From positions 1 through 64,000 of the forward strand of contig JANMLV010000048.1 of NCBI GenBank assembly GCA_031372705.1: DNA of 64,000 nt, given 5' to 3'. The position numbers and the translations under genes were made by a program. Below are positions 61,364-64,000 of this stretch, piece after piece. This stretch comes from UBA7236 sp031372705. Its GTDB lineage: Bacteria; Bacteroidota; Bacteroidia; Chitinophagales; BACL12. Below the pieces are notes generated by a model. That model was not told the origin of the DNA, did no database searches, and saw nothing but the letters and a program-made list of their open reading frames with translations. Within the stretch, counting starts at the first letter, position 1, and the number at the start of each line of letters is the position of its first letter.

Positions 61364-63026
61364 GTTTCGATTGAAGTGTAATATGGTTGTCATAGTGTAA
61401 ATCAAATTTATGGTTGTCTGCTATAATGAAAGTGTGTTTACCTTTCATTTGCTCAATTTTTGCAATTACTTTATTTCTTGCAGCATCGTCTAAATCATTA
61501 AAAGGTTCATCCATTAGAATGGTTTTTTTACCTGTTAACAGTGCTCTTGCAATGTTTAATAGTTTGCGTTCTCCTGCTGATAGATTTCTGCCGCCATCCG
61601 CCACTTGATGATCTAGTATATTATGGTTGTTGCTATTGCAATATCCAATAGCAATTAATAATTCCAATGCTGATTTTCTTTTTTTATCTTTTCTGCTATA
61701 TGATATTACCTCAAACACGCTTCTGCCAATTAATGGTAAATTGTCGCTCACCAAGGCTATGTTTTTGCGCAAGGTATGCTTCGATAGGTTTTCGATATTA
61801 TTGCCATCTAACATTATTTTCCCTGAACGAACCGAATATAAGCCGGTCAACAGTTTAAATAGTGTTGTTTTTCCACTTCCGCGGTCGCCATCAATTAAGG
61901 TGGTAGTTCCGGCTTCAATATTTAAATTCAGTTTGTTAAAAACTGCTGTTTCATTGTAACCAAATTCAACATCATTAAGTATGAAGTTCCCATCTAATGG
62001 CATGGCTTCATCATCTTTTTCCTTATTTTCTTCAGGGGCATTAAGTAAATCAATTAATTTAGTAAATGATACGGAACCCGATATCCAAATAATATTTACT
62101 TTTAGTATCCTGCGGAAAACAGGAATGATGCTCAACACCAACATAATAAATGTAATTAATGATGAGCCGTCCATTCCGGTTGTGCCTTTGCTGAACCCTA
62201 AATACGCCACCCAAAGCATCGCCAATAATGCTGCGTATAATAAGTAGGGATACAATGCCTGCATAAATGAGTAGGATAAATAATATTTTTTACCCTGGGT
62301 ATACAGCTCATCAGAACGCTTATTGTATTTTTCTGATTCAATGGATTCGCGATTAAATATTTTTATCGTTAACATACCCTTTAATCGAGTAGTTACAAAA
62401 GCTAAATTTCGGGAGCGCAAATTGCGTCGCACTCTTGTGAGTGATTTCATTTTTTTATTCATTAAAAAATTAATAATGAATAAAACCGGTAATACTGTTA
62501 ATAATACAATTGTTAAATTAAAGTTGAGTACAGAGAGTAAGCCCAGTGCAACTATAATAAAAAGACAATCATACATAAATTGAATCATGCCTTTAGTTAA
62601 GTAATCTTGCACAGCTTTTAAATCGCCACTGTAGCGTAATAAGTAGGCTCCTGTGTCGCGCGCCTCAAAAGTATGAAGACTCGTGAAAAGTTGTTTTTGG
62701 AACAACTGTTTACGAATACTATTCGAAAAGGCCTCACCGGATAAACCTGTAAAGTATTTTTCAAAAAAATTGAAAACAAAACGAACTGATAAAAACAGTG
62801 CAAACACTTGAAAAAATAGTACAATATCAGAGATATGGCCAAACACTGTTTCGAAAATGTGACCTCTAGTAGAACCGGAGTGTAACGCTAAGTTGTAAAA
62901 TTGGCCGATAAATAAAGGGATTACCACCGAGCACAATGTACTTAGCAAGCCAAATACAAATGCGCCGGCAATAATTCCCTTCTTCTTAACCGCAAACGAT
63001 CGCAGTACATCAAACTTATTAAGCAT
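61356..63026 (-). CDS. ABC exporter (fused TMD-NBD) with atypical Q- and H-loops
   Basis: A 556-residue half-transporter. An exporter-type membrane domain (about 20-320; five or six hydrophobic segments, including GIIAGAFVFGLLSTLCSVVIP) precedes the ATPase. Walker A is DGDRGSGKTT, the signature reads NLSAGERKLLNIARALL, and Walker B is TILMDEPFNDLDD with the catalytic Glu. The Q-loop position reads ALVSDN instead of V-x-Q-D, and the switch region reads IIADNHKF instead of IIAHR, so the usual Gln and His appear replaced. It probably works as a homodimer exporting a lipid or peptide. It overlaps both neighbours by eight bases. Confidence 0.88.
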   Translation of the reverse strand: MLNKFDVLRSFAVKKKGIIAGAFVFGLLSTLCSVVIPLFIGQFYNLALHSGSTRGHIFETVFGHISDIVLFFQVFALFLSVRFVFNFFEKYFTGLSGEAFSNSIRKQLFQKQLFTSLHTFEARDTGAYLLRYSGDLKAVQDYLTKGMIQFMYDCLFIIVALGLLSVLNFNLTIVLLTVLPVLFIINFLMNKKMKSLTRVRRNLRSRNLAFVTTRLKGMLTIKIFNRESIESEKYNKRSDELYTQGKKYYLSYSFMQALYPYLLYAALLAMLWVAYLGFSKGTTGMDGSSLITFIMLVLSIIPVFRRILKVNIIWISGSVSFTKLIDLLNAPEENKEKDDEAMPLDGNFILNDVEFGYNETAVFNKLNLNIEAGTTTLIDGDRGSGKTTLFKLLTGLYSVRSGKIMLDGNNIENLSKHTLRKNIALVSDNLPLIGRSVFEVISYSRKDKKRKSALELLIAIGYCNSNNHNILDHQVADGGRNLSAGERKLLNIARALLTGKKTILMDEPFNDLDDAARNKVIAKIEQMKGKHTFIIADNHKFDLHYDNHITLQSKHA

Positions 63027-64000
63027 GATGTACAAATACTTTTTGTTCGTCAAATAAATGAACGTATTCACCATTGCTTAATTGATCAATATCAAGCGTT
63101 GGAATTTCAGTTTTTGCTTTTACTTCTTGAATTAATAGCGGACTCATTGTGAATTTTCCACAAATTACAGCAGGCGTTACACCAAATTGCTCTAACAATT
63201 GTAAGCCGTAGAATACACCCAAACTATCGCCACATGAAAATACCATGCTGTGTACTGTCGACATAAATGCTGTGTCGCGCAATAGGAAATCTGTTTCGCG
63301 CTCTAATAAACCATCGGCAATTTCCATTACAATATAATCTGGATTTTCAGGTTCAAGCATGTTTAATAATGTTTGATATAAATCTAAAATCTCAGTTTTG
63401 CTGCACATGTATGTAGAAGGAAATCCACCATCTGTAAAATCAATTGCAACATCTGCACCGCAGTCGTAAACAAAATCTTTATCTTTTGTGAAGCTGGTTC
63501 CGGTAAGTTTTATAAATGCTACTTTTTTTCCTGTGGTTTTTAATCCTCTTGCTAAATATGCCGCAGAAGTAGTTTTGCCACTATCCATAGATGAACCTAC
63601 CGATAAAATTAATTTTGCATTATTCGGTATGTGTCCTGAAAATGGAATGCGGTTGGTATGATAAAATTTGGTATTAATTACTTTTCCGTCAACGCCAATT
63701 GCGTAACCAATTAATCGAATTTTAGTAGGCTCCACTTCATCTAATGCAGCATTTTTTGATTTTACAATACCTATTGCTCCACCTGCGCCTAAAATATCAA
63801 GAATTTCGGTAGGTACTTCCGGAGTATAACCTTCAAATTGTGAAGTAGCATACCTGTTAGCGAAAGCTGCCATAATAATATCGCCTTCAAAAATGGCTGT
63901 AATGCGTTTTGTTTCTGATTGAATTGATTGGTGTTTGCCAATTTCCAATACTTCAAACAAAGCCACATCTCCATCTTTTGGAGTGTAAGTGCCGTTAATT
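63019..64000 (-). CDS. P-loop NTPase of uncertain family (5' end beyond window)
   Basis: 327 residues are visible and the frame is open through base 64000, so the N-terminus lies outside; an internal GTG at 63966 is not needed as a start. The first third is beta-rich (YTPKDGDVALFEVLEIGKHQ). A P-loop domain follows with ILSVGSSMDSGKTTSAAYLARGL (Walker A GSSMDSGKT) and VAFIKLTGT. DYIVMEIADGLLERETDFLL is a Walker-B-like acidic segment. The fold resembles dethiobiotin synthetase/MobB or DUF1611-type proteins, but I cannot assign one. It is first of the visible operon genes and overlaps the ABC gene by eight bases. Confidence 0.7.
   Translation of the reverse strand, partial: INGTYTPKDGDVALFEVLEIGKHQSIQSETKRITAIFEGDIIMAAFANRYATSQFEGYTPEVPTEILDILGAGGAIGIVKSKNAALDEVEPTKIRLIGYAIGVDGKVINTKFYHTNRIPFSGHIPNNAKLILSVGSSMDSGKTTSAAYLARGLKTTGKKVAFIKLTGTSFTKDKDFVYDCGADVAIDFTDGGFPSTYMCSKTEILDLYQTLLNMLEPENPDYIVMEIADGLLERETDFLLRDTAFMSTVHSMVFSCGDSLGVFYGLQLLEQFGVTPAVICGKFTMSPLLIQEVKAKTEIPTLDIDQLSNGEYVHLFDEQKVFVHHA

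Overview
The window is AT-rich chromosomal DNA from a member of the Bacteroidota. Four observations support this. Many starts are preceded by the Bacteroidota -7 promoter box TAnnTTTG. Five secreted proteins end in type IX secretion (T9SS) C-terminal sorting domains. Families typical of the phylum are present: DUF2490, CotH/LTD proteins, SBBP repeats and MORN-repeat exoproteins. Finally, hppD and hmgA point to an aerobic tyrosine degrader. I see no rRNA, convincing tRNA, insertion sequence, prophage or CRISPR array. Most of the window is core metabolism with accessory surface proteins between. Both ends cut through a gene.

Layout. 1-14 kb: nitronate monooxygenase (cut at the left edge), a nucleotidyltransferase, a large CotH-type T9SS protein, glyA, a 12-repeat MORN protein, hflX, a GNAT-like protein, a ComF-type phosphoribosyltransferase, and hmgA-hppD for tyrosine catabolism. 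14-17 kb: a TetR regulator divergent from a SulP transporter plus beta-carbonic anhydrase pair, probably bicarbonate uptake. 17-24 kb: tryptophanase, a 128-bp tandem repeat array, radA, a HerA-like ATPase, an OmpA lipoprotein and tatC. 24-33 kb: rpiB, an M28 peptidase, two TPM-domain genes, a Tat-exported amine oxidase, a lipoprotein and a SEC-C protein. 33-41 kb: DUF3179, nitroreductase, an outer-membrane barrel, meaB, a trans-sulfuration enzyme, and a minus-strand cluster (membrane protein, winged helix, endonuclease, diacylglycerol kinase, DUF1361).

41-46 kb holds three tandem secreted paralogs with SGNH-hydrolase-like motifs and T9SS tails. The third has lost the putative Ser and His and carries a strong terminator-like hairpin inside its signal-peptide codons. 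46-57 kb: thiL, an acyl-CoA synthetase, an M61 peptidase, methylmalonyl-CoA epimerase (pathway partner of meaB), iscS-iscU-iscA, and a 1051-residue SBBP-repeat T9SS protein followed by DUF2490.

57.7-64 kb is a seven-gene minus-strand run. Almost every junction overlaps by 3-8 bases: P-loop protein, ABC exporter, lipoprotein, a frameshifted repeat protein, DUF2490, isoaspartyl peptidase lipoprotein, repeat lipoprotein. I could not match it to a known system, and it is the best candidate here for an undescribed envelope or peptide-handling module. Intergenic DNA carries several repeat families (128-bp tandem repeat, 11-bp TTTTGCTCAAT units, a TCGCCCCTACAGGGCT pair).
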